Source: Cyclobacteriaceae bacterium (GTDB taxonomy: Bacteria > Bacteroidota > Bacteroidia > Cytophagales > Cyclobacteriaceae). Taken from it: a stretch of 64,000 nucleotides of DNA. The position numbers and the translations under genes are program-made. Positions 22,314 through 32,428 of the stretch are shown here, in pieces. The notes beneath the pieces were generated by a model, which saw nothing but the letters and a program-made list of their open reading frames with translations, was not told where the DNA came from and did no database searches. Location of the stretch: contig JANQSI010000004.1 in the NCBI GenBank assembly GCA_028284125.1, forward strand, positions 1 through 64,000, in the 5' to 3' direction. Each line of letters begins with the position of its first letter. Positions within the stretch are counted from its first letter, which is position 1.

Positions 22314-23414
22314 ATGCTTACCCAAAAAACGGATGTATTAAAATGGAAAGAGGTTTATAGCCTAGCGGCGCTCAACGCTGCTGTAGTGATTAGCTGGATT
22401 GCTTACCATGAATATCAGCCTATTTTGATGGAGAAAATAGGTATCACACATCTTGTTGATTTTCTGATTATCTCTAAGGCACTTGTCCTCATTTTAATTC
22501 CTCCTTTTGCTGGACTCTTGTCTGATTATATCCTCCAAAAAAATGGAAAATTCCTGATCGTTTTTACGGTTGGCATTGGCGCTACGGCTATGGTGTTTAT
22601 GGTAGTGGCCACATTGATTGGCACCCATCATATCATGGATGTCAGGACCATTCTTCCATTCATGATAGTGTTGTGGCTCATCAGTATGAACCTCTTTGTG
22701 AGTCCAGCGAATTCCATGATAGAAGCGTTTGCTCCACCAAAAAAGCTTCCAATCGTAATGGGATTTCTTTTTTTGGTAACTGAGCTGCTGTATGCGCTTG
22801 AGCCGGTAGTCGTAGGATTAGTGAGCTTTTTTGGAGATACGCTAACCTTTATTGTCGGTGGGATTTTGATTGCCGGATCTGGTTACTTATTTCATCGTGT
22901 TTCTTCAGATGAAGTTATTCAACGAAAACAGGAATTAATGGAGAATGATCGAGTGCAAAGTCAGCCATTTATGTCCTATGTGGCTATTTTGATTGTTGGG
23001 TTATTCCTGGGTGTTGGCAAGGCATTTTTAGTTGAATTCTTACCGGAGCATTTTGCCATTAAGTATCCTACTATTGGTGAATATGGAGATTACATCTCTT
23101 TTGGAATACTTGGAATCTGTGCAGTTGCTGGGTTTTTAATCAGTAAGAGAATAGCAGAATCAAATCTGAAAAAAGTGATTGGGACAAGCTTTGGAATTCT
23201 TGCTGCGGGAGTCTTGCTGATCTTAATATCTTCTAACCCTTACCTAACAGTAATTGCGGCATTAATTATCGGAGCAGGATTTACAATGATCAACATTAGT
23301 GGATTGCCATTTGCGATTCAAAACTTGTCGGTAAGACATGTTACTTATGGGGTTGGAATCTATATCGGTGCTTCAGAAATTCTTACTGGGCTTTTTGAAT
23401 ACATGCTCTATTAG
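22314..23414 (+). CDS. MFS-type membrane transporter
   Basis: About 12 hydrophobic segments; PPFAGLLSDYILQKNGKFLIVFTVGIGATAMVFMV; ATG at 22314 chosen over 22293. Confidence 0.8.
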   Translation: MLTQKTDVLKWKEVYSLAALNAAVVISWIAYHEYQPILMEKIGITHLVDFLIISKALVLILIPPFAGLLSDYILQKNGKFLIVFTVGIGATAMVFMVVATLIGTHHIMDVRTILPFMIVLWLISMNLFVSPANSMIEAFAPPKKLPIVMGFLFLVTELLYALEPVVVGLVSFFGDTLTFIVGGILIAGSGYLFHRVSSDEVIQRKQELMENDRVQSQPFMSYVAILIVGLFLGVGKAFLVEFLPEHFAIKYPTIGEYGDYISFGILGICAVAGFLISKRIAESNLKKVIGTSFGILAAGVLLILISSNPYLTVIAALIIGAGFTMINISGLPFAIQNLSVRHVTYGVGIYIGASEILTGLFEYMLY

Positions 23415-23418
23415 ACAT

Positions 23419-23445
23419 AAAAGCCTGGAGGGTGTCCAGGCTTTT
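23419..23445. terminator. Bidirectional terminator between convergent genes
   Basis: Perfect 11-bp stem AAAAGCCTGGA-GGGTG-TCCAGGCTTTT between MFS (+) and M56/M23 (-) stops. Confidence 0.85.
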
Positions 23446-23462
23446 AATTTCATATTCCGTAA

Positions 23463-25625
23463 TTAATCAGATGCTTTGGAATCATTCAGACTTTCTTTAA
23501 TAGTAACCGATCTTCTTATTTTTTCCTTGGTCTGTGTTTCTACCTGACTTACAATACGTTCCTTCACTCTTTCAAATACGCGAAAGAGTCGTGACAAAGG
23601 ATTGCGATTATTATCCGATTCATCTCGTTTGACCTTTCTAATTTTGACCTTATCTTTTTCCTTTTTCTTCGTTTCAATTTCAATGACTCCACCCTCAGCT
23701 TTGGATCCATATCTTTTCAATGCCGACTTCCCTTTTGAGACCTCTACACTTTCAATAAGATTAAGATCTATATCATTAATCTCCTTTTTATCAATTTCCT
23801 TTCCATCGAGGATATAAATGGGGTCATCAGTCATTTCTTCAGGATCGAGAAAAGCTTTCCGCTCTCTTTGAATTAAAATGCCGAGTGCTTGTTCCTCCTT
23901 CTCCCGCTTCATTTCAATCACCCTCATTTCGGCCTCCATTTTTTCACGTTCTTTCTGAATGACTCGTCTCTCAGTTTCAGCCATTTCACGTTCTTCTTCC
24001 ACGGCTCTCATTTCCTCTTGTACCAGTTTACGCTCTAATTCAAGTGCTTGAGCCTGCTCCTCTAATGCTACTCTTTCTTGATGTTTGGCGATCGCCATTT
24101 CTTCAGCAGCTATTCTCTCAATGGTTTCTCTTTCTTCTTCATGGGAATGATGATCTATCACTGCCCCTACCGAAAGCTTGTGATCTTTGATGTAGTCCAC
24201 CGGATTCTTGTGTCCAACTCCAACTTCAATTACTTCATAGTGAAGATGGGGTCCCGTAGATCTACCCGTACTTCCACTTAAAGCAATTTCTTCGGATCGT
24301 TTAACTCTATCTCCACGTTCCACTTTCAGCTCAGATAACTGTGAGTAGCGAGTCATGTAATCCTCCCCATGTTCGATTAGAACATAATAACCATATTTAT
24401 CATGGTATTTTGCCTCATGAATAATTCCATCCGCTGTTGAAATAACCACAGTACCTTCTGGAATGCCAAAATCTATTCCTTTGTGCATCTTCTCCTTTTT
24501 GTCAAATGGATCATGACGTATTCCAAATCCAGAAGTGACCCTTGGTTTTTTTACATCCTTCAATGGAAGTATTGATGGAATGAAACGATCTTGATTTGTT
24601 TTTAAAACCTCAGTTTTATCCGAAGCTTCTGTCGGATCAGAAACTTCCGTAGAAATTGAAGGATCTTCAGCAGGACTTTCAATGGTTTCTATCGTTTCCG
24701 GCTCACTTTCTGGTGTAACAATTGATTCATCTATTTTTTTGTTTGAAAAAGCCAGTATTACGAAAAAAGTTACTGGTGCCGCCAGGAGGTATGCCCATGC
24801 AGCTCTTTTATTTTTTTGTTTGTTTATCATGACAATTCTTTTTTTAATCGTTGAAAAATTGAAATGACTCACCAAACCTGAATAGGGGGATGTCTTCAGC
24901 TGTGAATAAAGAACCTCTTGATATCCTATTGGATCAGGGTATTTTTTTAAAACAGCTGCATCAGCCTGGTATTCGTGGATTTCGATGAGTGCTCTTCGGT
25001 ACAAATACATGAAGGGATTGAACCAAAACAGAGCAACAACGAAATCAATCAGCAGACGATCAATGGAATGTCGCTGCCTCACATGTTCACATTCATGCTC
25101 CAGAATTTGGTCAAACGAATTCGTTCCAAAAATTCTGTTAGGAATGAAAATGTTTGAAAGAAAACTGAAGGGATGAACCTGACTTGTTTTGAAAAGTTTA
25201 AACCATTTTTTTTCTACATAAACACTTTGTTTTTTGAGTTTTTGAAGTACTAATAAGTGAAACATGGATCTAATTATAAGTGTGATCGTCAGCACTAGAT
25301 AGATCAGAAGAATAATAGCTCCATAGTCAATTTTTTGAGGTGGATCTACACTTGTAGTATGATCCAAAGCCGTTTCGCTGATAGCTACGCTTTCATCATT
25401 CCATTCAAATACATCTACTTCTGACGTAATAATTGGAATGGATTTTTCGGATACCGGAATCTCCAAAAAAGGAACAACAAAAGCGATAAAAAGCGTGCCT
25501 ATTAAGTATGCTCGGTTAAGAGCATAGGTGGTTTTATTTTTTAGAAAGAGGTGATAAAGTAGAAAAAACACCCCTTGGATGGTCATTACTTTTAGTAAAT
25601 ACATCAATAATTCACTACTTCCCAT
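23463..25625 (-). CDS. BlaR1-like M56 metallopeptidase fused to M23 endopeptidase domain, coiled coil and plug-like tail
   Basis: LEHECEHVRQRHSIDRLLID (HExxH-type M56), M23 signature MHKGIDFGIPEGT...GPHLHYEV, charged coiled coil (EEREMAETERRVIQKEREK), C-terminal DDPIYILDGKEIDKKEINDIDLNLIESVEVSKGKSALKRYGSKAEGGVIEIETKK. Confidence 0.9.
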   Translation of the reverse strand: MGSSELLMYLLKVMTIQGVFFLLYHLFLKNKTTYALNRAYLIGTLFIAFVVPFLEIPVSEKSIPIITSEVDVFEWNDESVAISETALDHTTSVDPPQKIDYGAIILLIYLVLTITLIIRSMFHLLVLQKLKKQSVYVEKKWFKLFKTSQVHPFSFLSNIFIPNRIFGTNSFDQILEHECEHVRQRHSIDRLLIDFVVALFWFNPFMYLYRRALIEIHEYQADAAVLKKYPDPIGYQEVLYSQLKTSPYSGLVSHFNFSTIKKRIVMINKQKNKRAAWAYLLAAPVTFFVILAFSNKKIDESIVTPESEPETIETIESPAEDPSISTEVSDPTEASDKTEVLKTNQDRFIPSILPLKDVKKPRVTSGFGIRHDPFDKKEKMHKGIDFGIPEGTVVISTADGIIHEAKYHDKYGYYVLIEHGEDYMTRYSQLSELKVERGDRVKRSEEIALSGSTGRSTGPHLHYEVIEVGVGHKNPVDYIKDHKLSVGAVIDHHSHEEERETIERIAAEEMAIAKHQERVALEEQAQALELERKLVQEEMRAVEEEREMAETERRVIQKEREKMEAEMRVIEMKREKEEQALGILIQRERKAFLDPEEMTDDPIYILDGKEIDKKEINDIDLNLIESVEVSKGKSALKRYGSKAEGGVIEIETKKKEKDKVKIRKVKRDESDNNRNPLSRLFRVFERVKERIVSQVETQTKEKIRRSVTIKESLNDSKASD

Positions 25626-25998
25626 CTTTCTTCTGTTTACTTATCTGATCATCAATTAGGGCTCGAATTTCTTTTAGCTCTTCAACGGAGAGCTCGTTTT
25701 GCTGAGTGAAAAATGAAGCAAACTGTCGAGCTGAGTTATCGAAGAAATTGTTCATTAAGCCATTGAAAGACTGCTTCGTATATTTTTCCTTGGTAAGGAC
25801 CGGACTGTATTCTCTGACCTTTCCGAAAGTTTCATATTTAATAAATCCTTTTTTTACTAATACGTTTACAACGGTGGATATAGTTGTATATGCCGGACGA
25901 GGCTCCGGATACATCTCAACAATGTCCTTGAGGTATGCTTTTTTGAGTTCCCAGAGATAGTGCATCAATTGCTCCTCTGCTTTGGTCAATTCCTTCAT
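25615..25998 (-). CDS. BlaI/MecI/CopY-family transcriptional repressor
   Basis: LTKAEEQLMHYLWELKKAYLKDIVEMYPEPRPAYTTISTVVNVLVKKGFIKYETFGKVREYSPVLTKEKYTK; ATG at 25998; overlaps the M56 gene by 11 nt. Confidence 0.94.
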   Translation of the reverse strand: MKELTKAEEQLMHYLWELKKAYLKDIVEMYPEPRPAYTTISTVVNVLVKKGFIKYETFGKVREYSPVLTKEKYTKQSFNGLMNNFFDNSARQFASFFTQQNELSVEELKEIRALIDDQISKQKKDGK

Positions 25999-26015
25999 GA
26001 GTGTAAAACTATTAC

Positions 26016-26050
26016 TATAATTATAATTATACAACTATTTTTATAGTTAT
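26016..26050. promoter_or_regulatory. Candidate BlaI-type operator (two adjacent dyads)
   Basis: Perfect palindrome TATAATTATAATTATA (26016-26031) next to AACTAT-TTTT-ATAGTT (26033-26048), in the divergent region between blaI-like and DUF5117 protease genes. Confidence 0.6.
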
Positions 26051-26138
26051 TATAAAAATGTGATAAGCGGTAGTGCTAAATCGCTGGTTTATAGGCCCTT
26101 TGTTTTTACTTTGATTTTGAAATCAACTAATAACAACC

Positions 26139-28553
26139 ATGAACCTCAAAAGCCACATAACTCTATCGGTACTCTTATTATCATTAGTTTCTTTTTTCGG
26201 TTATTCTCAACCTTCAGACAAGGGAAATAAAAAAGGCTCGATCAAGGAATACGATGAAATAGTTACATCCACAACTGTTTCAGACGAAGGCCTTTTCAAC
26301 GTGCACAGAGACGAAGAAAAATTTTACTATGAGATTCCGTTGGAATTGCTTGAGAAAGATATGCTTTGGGTAACTCGAATTTCTAAAGTTGCTGAAGGTG
26401 TTGGTGGCGGTTTTGTAAATGCAGGGACGAAAACTAATGAGCAAATCGTCAGATGGACACGCATAAGAAATAATATACATCTGAAATCTGTCTCTTTCAA
26501 CAATGTGGCAGATGAGGCTTTGCCGATCTACAATTCAGTGAGATATAATAACTATGAGCCAATCATTTCTTCTTTTAAAATTCAAGCATTTAATTCAGAT
26601 TCAACGGCACTGTTGATTAATGTGACCGATTTGTTTTTATCGGATGTGAAAGCCATAAGTGCTTTGCCAGAATGGGTGAGGAAACGACATGGGGTTAAAA
26701 GTTTGGATAAAAAAAGAAGCTTTATCAATCGAATTTCTAGCTATCCTCAAAACGTAGAAGTACGTCATGATATGACATTTGCCGCGAGTGAGCCTCCATT
26801 GAATTCAAGAACTGGGTCGATATCGCTCGAGATGAGCCAGTCCATGTATTTATTACCAGAAGAAATCATGCAACCACGATTGTTTGACTACCGGGTTGGA
26901 TGGTTTACGATTGGGCAAGTGGATTATGGTTCTGAAGCGCTTAAGGCTGATGAAAAAAGATACATTGCCAGATGGAAGCTGATACCAAAAGATAAAGAAG
27001 CTTATGCCAGGGGCGAATTAGTTGAGCCTGAAAAACCCATTGTGTATTATTTAGACCCGGCTACACCGAAAAAGTGGGTACCTTATTTCATTGCAGCGGT
27101 TGAAGATTGGCAAATAGCGTTTGAGGCCGCAGGTTTTAAAAATGCCATTATAGCGCGTGAAGCTCCTACAAAAGAAGAAGATCCTGATTGGAGTCCGGAA
27201 GATGTACGTTATTCAACTGTGAGATATGTCGCGTCAACCACGAGAAATGCAATAGGTCCAAGGGTTACTGATCCGAGATCTGGTGAGATCATCGAGAGTG
27301 ATATTATTTGGTATCATAATCATTTGAGATCTTATAGAAACAGATACATGCTTGAAACCGGAGCAGCTAATCCAGGTGCGCGTACACTAAATACTTCAGA
27401 GGCTGAGATAGGAGAAATGATCCAGCGTGTAATTACACACGAAGTTGGGCACGCAATTGGATTACCACACAATATGAAGTCAAGCTTCTCGTATCCAACC
27501 GATTCATTGCGTTCAGCCACGTTCACACAGAAATGGGGATTGGCATCAACCATCATGGATTATACACGCTATAATTATGTAGCACAACCTGGTGATGAAG
27601 GAGTAAGATGGGTACGTATGTTAGGTCCATATGATATTTATTCTGTCAATTGGGGTTATAGATACATTCCGGAGGCAAACTCTGCTGAGGAGGAAAAACC
27701 TACACTGAATGATTGGATCAATGAAAAAAAGGGTGATCCGGTGTATTTATTTGGAGCAGCTAATCGATTTGATCCAAGCTCCCAAACAGAAAGCGTCGGT
27801 GACGACCCAATAAAGGCCAGTACATACGGGCTAGCGAATTTGAAAATTGTTGCTCCCAATCTTGCTGATTGGACAGCTACAGATGGAGAAGGCTATGAAG
27901 ACCTGGAAGAGTTGTATGGTGAGCTGGTTGGAGTTTGGTCAAGATTTGCTGGCCATGTGGTCACGAATATTGGTGGAGTTTACGAAAAACTAAAAACCAC
28001 TGATCAACCTGGTGCAACTTATACACACCTGGCTCGAAGTGAGCAAGTAAGGGCAATGCAATTCCTCAATCAAAATGTATTTTCTACACCTGATTGGTTG
28101 TTGCAAAAAACAATTATTGAAAACATTGGACATGTTGGAGTGGTCGATCGCGTAAGTGGAATGCAAGCAAGACAACTCAACGCTTTGCTGAGAAATGATC
28201 GACTCACCCGAATGGTAGAGAATGAAGCTTTCAATGGTGCAAGTGCCTACACGATGACAGCCATGTTGAAAGACCTGAGGTCAGGACTTTGGTCTGAATT
28301 GACGACAAGACAAGACATTGGTGTTTTCAGGAGAAATCTTCAACGAGCACATGTTCAAGCACTTGGCAACTTAATCAAAGAAGACAAAGAAGAATGGTCA
28401 GACATAACATCTGCCGCTCGATCCGAATTACGAGCTATTCAATCAAACGCGAAAAGTACAGCTTCCAAATACAGAGAAGGGATTGTGAGATCCCACCTGG
28501 AAGATGTCGCAGAGATGGTGGATGATGTGCTGAAAGCCAAACAATCTGAATAA
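26139..28553 (+). CDS. Zinc-dependent metalloprotease (DUF5117/DUF5118 type)
   Basis: 804 aa, signal peptide; VITHEVGHAIGLPHNMKSSFSYPTDSLRS (HExxHxxGxxH). Confidence 0.92.
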   Translation: MNLKSHITLSVLLLSLVSFFGYSQPSDKGNKKGSIKEYDEIVTSTTVSDEGLFNVHRDEEKFYYEIPLELLEKDMLWVTRISKVAEGVGGGFVNAGTKTNEQIVRWTRIRNNIHLKSVSFNNVADEALPIYNSVRYNNYEPIISSFKIQAFNSDSTALLINVTDLFLSDVKAISALPEWVRKRHGVKSLDKKRSFINRISSYPQNVEVRHDMTFAASEPPLNSRTGSISLEMSQSMYLLPEEIMQPRLFDYRVGWFTIGQVDYGSEALKADEKRYIARWKLIPKDKEAYARGELVEPEKPIVYYLDPATPKKWVPYFIAAVEDWQIAFEAAGFKNAIIAREAPTKEEDPDWSPEDVRYSTVRYVASTTRNAIGPRVTDPRSGEIIESDIIWYHNHLRSYRNRYMLETGAANPGARTLNTSEAEIGEMIQRVITHEVGHAIGLPHNMKSSFSYPTDSLRSATFTQKWGLASTIMDYTRYNYVAQPGDEGVRWVRMLGPYDIYSVNWGYRYIPEANSAEEEKPTLNDWINEKKGDPVYLFGAANRFDPSSQTESVGDDPIKASTYGLANLKIVAPNLADWTATDGEGYEDLEELYGELVGVWSRFAGHVVTNIGGVYEKLKTTDQPGATYTHLARSEQVRAMQFLNQNVFSTPDWLLQKTIIENIGHVGVVDRVSGMQARQLNALLRNDRLTRMVENEAFNGASAYTMTAMLKDLRSGLWSELTTRQDIGVFRRNLQRAHVQALGNLIKEDKEEWSDITSAARSELRAIQSNAKSTASKYREGIVRSHLEDVAEMVDDVLKAKQSE

Positions 28554-28616
28554 CAATTTTAAAATCATTAACATTATTGAACTTCAACTATAAACAAACT
28601 TTAACCGCTATTTCCC

Positions 28617-30620
28617 ATGAAAAAGCCAACCTTATTTTATGCTTTATTACTGTCCGCATTAGTCGGATATTCTCAGAGTGAGAAAAGAGTAATGTCCGTT
28701 GTTGATTTCCTGAATATTCCAGGAGTTTCTAGCCTACAACTTTCACCTGATGGAAAAGAAGTGCTCTATGTTTTTTCCGAAAGTGATTGGGAAGAAAACA
28801 GGCAGATCGGACATGTTTGGAGAGTGGGCGCAGATGGAAGTGACGCCCGACAAATTACTTCTGGAAAAGGAGAAAGTAGTCCATTATGGTCTCCGGATGG
28901 AAAATGGATCAGCTTTATTGCAAAACGAAATGACGACAAAGTCAATCAGATTTACCTCATGCGTAAAGATGGCGGAGAAGGGATGCTTCTCACCAGTCAT
29001 AAAACACCAGTTGGTTCCGCACGATGGTCTGGAGACAGCAAATTCATCTATTTCATTGCCAATGACACGCTGACAAAAGAAGAAGAGAAGGCGAAAAAGC
29101 TGAAAGATGATGTGTATGCTTTGGATGAAAACTACAAGCAGCGTCATTTATGGAAAGTATCCGTTGATACTAAAGAAGAATCTCGAATTACTGAAGGCGA
29201 GTTTTCTGTCATGTCCTATGATGTATCCAAAGACGGCCAAAAGATTTTGGTCCATCGTGGCGTGAATCCGTTATTCGATTTTTATAAGGAAAGTGAGATT
29301 TGGATGCTTGATGCGAATGGAGGGAACGGACAACAACTAACGGATAATGGTGTTGGTGAAGGAGGAGCTCGTTTATCACCCGATGGAAATACCGTGCTGT
29401 TTACGGCGGGAGCTAATCAAGAATTTGATTCCTATTACAACGACAATCTTTTTCTGATTTCACTCAATCAAAATCCAAAGGCTGTGATTAAAACGTCAGA
29501 TTGGCCGTATGATATTTTTTCAGCGGAATGGTCAGCCGATGGTAATTCCATTTTCATTCGAGCCAACATGGGAGCAGAAATGCAATTGTGGCAATACCAG
29601 GTCTCCAATAGCAAGCTGACTCAGCTCACTGAAGGAAAACACAGCATCGCTCAGTGGGATTACGAGCCACTTGCCAATAAGCACATAATGACAAGGAGTA
29701 CCATCGAAAACCCTGGAGATATTTTCGCCTATGAAAAAGGAAAATTGAGACAAATAACTCGTCACTATGATTATTTGAATCAAGATTATCACATGCCACG
29801 TCAGGAAGTTATTTCTTGGAAAGGCGAAGATGGCGCGACGGTTGAAGGCTTGATCTATTATCCGCACAACTATCAAGCTGGAAATAAATATCCATTGGTA
29901 GTACAAACACACGGCGGTCCAGCATCATCCGATCGTTATGGTTTATCAAGAGGGTTTACCAGGTACAATCCTGTTTTAACAGGAAAAGGCTATGTCGTGC
30001 TACAACCTAATTATAGAGGAAGTACCGGTTATGGAGATGATTTCATGCGCGACATGGTTGGGAGCTACTTCAATCAATCTCACCTGGACGTGATGACCGG
30101 TGTTGACTATTTAATTGATCAAGGAATCGTGGATCCTGACCGAATGGTGAAAATGGGCTGGAGTGCCGGAGGTCACATGACCAATAAGATCATTACGTTC
30201 ACGGATCGCTTTAAGGCAGCTTCTTCAGGAGCCGGTGCGGTCAACTGGATTGGCATGTACGCACAAAGTGATATTCGAACGTACAGAACTCCATGGTTCG
30301 GTGGTTCTCCGTGGCAAAAAGATGCACCAATCGATGTTTATTGGAACAACTCGCCGTTGAAAGATATCAGCAACGTGACTACACCAACGCTTGTGATTGT
30401 TGGAGAAAGCGATCCGCGTGTACCGCTTCCACAATCCGTCGAATTGTATCGAGCGCTTAGAAGTTTGGACGTTCCTACGCATTTGTATGTTGCTCCAAGA
30501 GAGCCGCATGGTTGGAGAGAACTTCGTCACAGATTGTACAAGATCAATGTGGAGCTGGATTGGTTCGCCAAATACGCACTTGATCAGGAATACGAATGGG
30601 AAAAAGTTAAAGCTGACTGA
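28617..30620 (+). CDS. S9 family peptidase (prolyl oligopeptidase/acylaminoacyl peptidase type)
   Basis: WD40-like N-terminal propeller, C-terminal hydrolase: PLVVQTHGGPASSDRYG, VLQPNYRGSTGYGDDF, MGWSAGGHMTNK, VGESDPRVP, REPHGWRE. Confidence 0.95.
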   Translation: MKKPTLFYALLLSALVGYSQSEKRVMSVVDFLNIPGVSSLQLSPDGKEVLYVFSESDWEENRQIGHVWRVGADGSDARQITSGKGESSPLWSPDGKWISFIAKRNDDKVNQIYLMRKDGGEGMLLTSHKTPVGSARWSGDSKFIYFIANDTLTKEEEKAKKLKDDVYALDENYKQRHLWKVSVDTKEESRITEGEFSVMSYDVSKDGQKILVHRGVNPLFDFYKESEIWMLDANGGNGQQLTDNGVGEGGARLSPDGNTVLFTAGANQEFDSYYNDNLFLISLNQNPKAVIKTSDWPYDIFSAEWSADGNSIFIRANMGAEMQLWQYQVSNSKLTQLTEGKHSIAQWDYEPLANKHIMTRSTIENPGDIFAYEKGKLRQITRHYDYLNQDYHMPRQEVISWKGEDGATVEGLIYYPHNYQAGNKYPLVVQTHGGPASSDRYGLSRGFTRYNPVLTGKGYVVLQPNYRGSTGYGDDFMRDMVGSYFNQSHLDVMTGVDYLIDQGIVDPDRMVKMGWSAGGHMTNKIITFTDRFKAASSGAGAVNWIGMYAQSDIRTYRTPWFGGSPWQKDAPIDVYWNNSPLKDISNVTTPTLVIVGESDPRVPLPQSVELYRALRSLDVPTHLYVAPREPHGWRELRHRLYKINVELDWFAKYALDQEYEWEKVKAD

Positions 30621-30626
30621 TTGTTT

Positions 30627-31964
30627 CTAAAACGATTGTAGAAAAATCAGTAGGATCAAAATAGGACAGACTACTTTCAAAAAGATCGGCCAGATCTTAT
30701 AAAAGAAGCTTGACTCAATTTCAGGAAAGCCTTCTTTTAGTTCAGAAAGTAGTTTGTCTTTTTTCAATACCCAACCCGCGAAAATAGCAATCGCCAAGCC
30801 CAGGAACGGCTGACTATATTCGGTTGTAGCCGTTACTACCAATCCAAATAGTGCCTCGAAATTGAAAACAATAATAAGACTAACGATCAAAAAGGAACCC
30901 CCCATGATCCATGTCGCTTTTGGTCGGCTGACATCTCGACTATCAACGACATAAGCCACGATTGGCTCCAGCATGGCAATGGAAGAAGTCAGTGCCGCTA
31001 TGCTCATCAAAAGGAAAAAGATAAATGCCACGACCCATCCAATAGATCCCATGGATGAAAATAAACCGGGTAATACCTGAAAAATGAGGTTTGGTCCGGA
31101 AATCAGATTTCCACTTGCGTCAAAGATTTCTGTTCCGAGATTAGCGGCAGCATACATGGCCGGAATGATCAACAAACCGGCAATAAAGGCAACACCAATA
31201 TCACATAGTGTGACCAACCATCCAAGCTTGACAAGGTTGGCTTTTTTGCTTGTATAAGATCCATAAACCAGCATTCCGCCTACGCCTAAGGAAAGCGAAA
31301 AGAAAGCTTGTCCCATGGCACTAGTGATCAGTTGTGGATCGAATATTTTATCAAAATCGGGTAAAAGATAGACTTTTAGTCCTTCCGAGGCTCCATCCAG
31401 TGTGAATACGTAGATCACCAGGAAAAAGAACAGCACGAATAAAGTAGGCATGAATCGGGTCGACCATTTCTCAATTCCTTTATTCACACCTCCGGAAACA
31501 ATGAGAATAGTCAATAGAAAAAATAGCGAAGTAAAAACAAGGTTACTGGATTCACTTTGAGAAACTAACCAATTGGAGAAGGCATCCATTTCTAGCAATC
31601 GTCCAATTGGCTCCAAGAAGAAGGCGATCATCGCACCGGCGATGATGGAATAAAAACTGAGAATGAAACCCACAGTCACTAATCCTAGAATCCCAATGCC
31701 AAAATATCCTTTTCCACCGCCCAGAGATTTGTACGCATCTGGTGGTGCCATTCGAGTGTATCGCCCGATGGTAAACTCAGCCATCAAAACCGGGTAGCCA
31801 ACAACAAAAGCAAGAATGAGATAGATTAGGACAAAAGCAGCTCCTCCATTTCCCGCGGTTTGTGTGGGGAATCCCCAAATATTTCCAAGCCCAACTGCTG
31901 AACCGGCAGCAGCCATTACAAACCCGAAAGAAGTAGTGAATTCACCACGAGAGGAGGACGCCAT
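30627..31964 (-). CDS. Sodium-dependent transporter, NSS (SNF) family
   Basis: FTTSFGFVMAAAGSAVGLGNIWGFPTQTAGNGGAAFVLIYL is the NSS TM1 signature. Confidence 0.95.
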   Translation of the reverse strand: MASSSRGEFTTSFGFVMAAAGSAVGLGNIWGFPTQTAGNGGAAFVLIYLILAFVVGYPVLMAEFTIGRYTRMAPPDAYKSLGGGKGYFGIGILGLVTVGFILSFYSIIAGAMIAFFLEPIGRLLEMDAFSNWLVSQSESSNLVFTSLFFLLTILIVSGGVNKGIEKWSTRFMPTLFVLFFFLVIYVFTLDGASEGLKVYLLPDFDKIFDPQLITSAMGQAFFSLSLGVGGMLVYGSYTSKKANLVKLGWLVTLCDIGVAFIAGLLIIPAMYAAANLGTEIFDASGNLISGPNLIFQVLPGLFSSMGSIGWVVAFIFFLLMSIAALTSSIAMLEPIVAYVVDSRDVSRPKATWIMGGSFLIVSLIIVFNFEALFGLVVTATTEYSQPFLGLAIAIFAGWVLKKDKLLSELKEGFPEIESSFFYKIWPIFLKVVCPILILLIFLQSF

Positions 31965-32140
31965 AAAATGTGTATTTGGTTAGGGGGCACAATTTGTGGA
32001 AATATGGCGAAGGGTGCAAGGTTAGAGTAGTGCCTTGTGGGGTCGCGTGTTATAAGCACGTGCTAATTGAGCTTCTTTTTAGTTGTAAAGGAATTTCTTT
32101 TTTCATTTGTCTAGAAGATAGCAGGGTTTCGAAATTTCGG

Positions 32141-32428
32141 TTATAGTTTTTCATTCAAATCTTGTCTTCCCACTATCGCAATTATCTCGACAATATTTTC
32201 ATTTATTTTATAATAAATACTATCAACTCCGCATACGCATCGCCTATAACCTTTTTTTATGTAATCCACCGACTCAAAGGAAAAAGGACGTTCTGCTATA
32301 ATGTCGAAATATTCAAAAAACGATTCGAAATATTTGTCCGCTTGGGTCATTCCAAATTTTTCAACTCCATAATGGTGAATCCGAATCAAGTCATTTTTTG
32401 CTTCGTTGGTTAACTTGTATTTAACCAT
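32141..32428 (-). CDS. parE: ParE-family toxin
   Basis: YKLTNEAKNDLIRIHHYGVEKFGMTQADKYFESFFEYFDIIAERPFSFESVDYIKKGYRRCVCGVDSIYYKINENIVEIIAIVGRQD. Confidence 0.9.
   Translation of the reverse strand: MVKYKLTNEAKNDLIRIHHYGVEKFGMTQADKYFESFFEYFDIIAERPFSFESVDYIKKGYRRCVCGVDSIYYKINENIVEIIAIVGRQDLNEKL

Noticed and set aside
23602-25176. Several plus-strand ORFs opposite the M56/M23 gene
   Set aside because: Antisense to a well-supported multi-domain CDS.
28750-29147. Overlapping ORFs inside the S9 peptidase gene (28750-29073 + and 28884-29147 -)
   Set aside because: Alternative frames of a strongly supported coding region.
28617-30620. TolB/biopolymer transport propeller protein
   Set aside because: The C-terminal alpha/beta hydrolase with GWSAGG motif makes S9 peptidase the better call.
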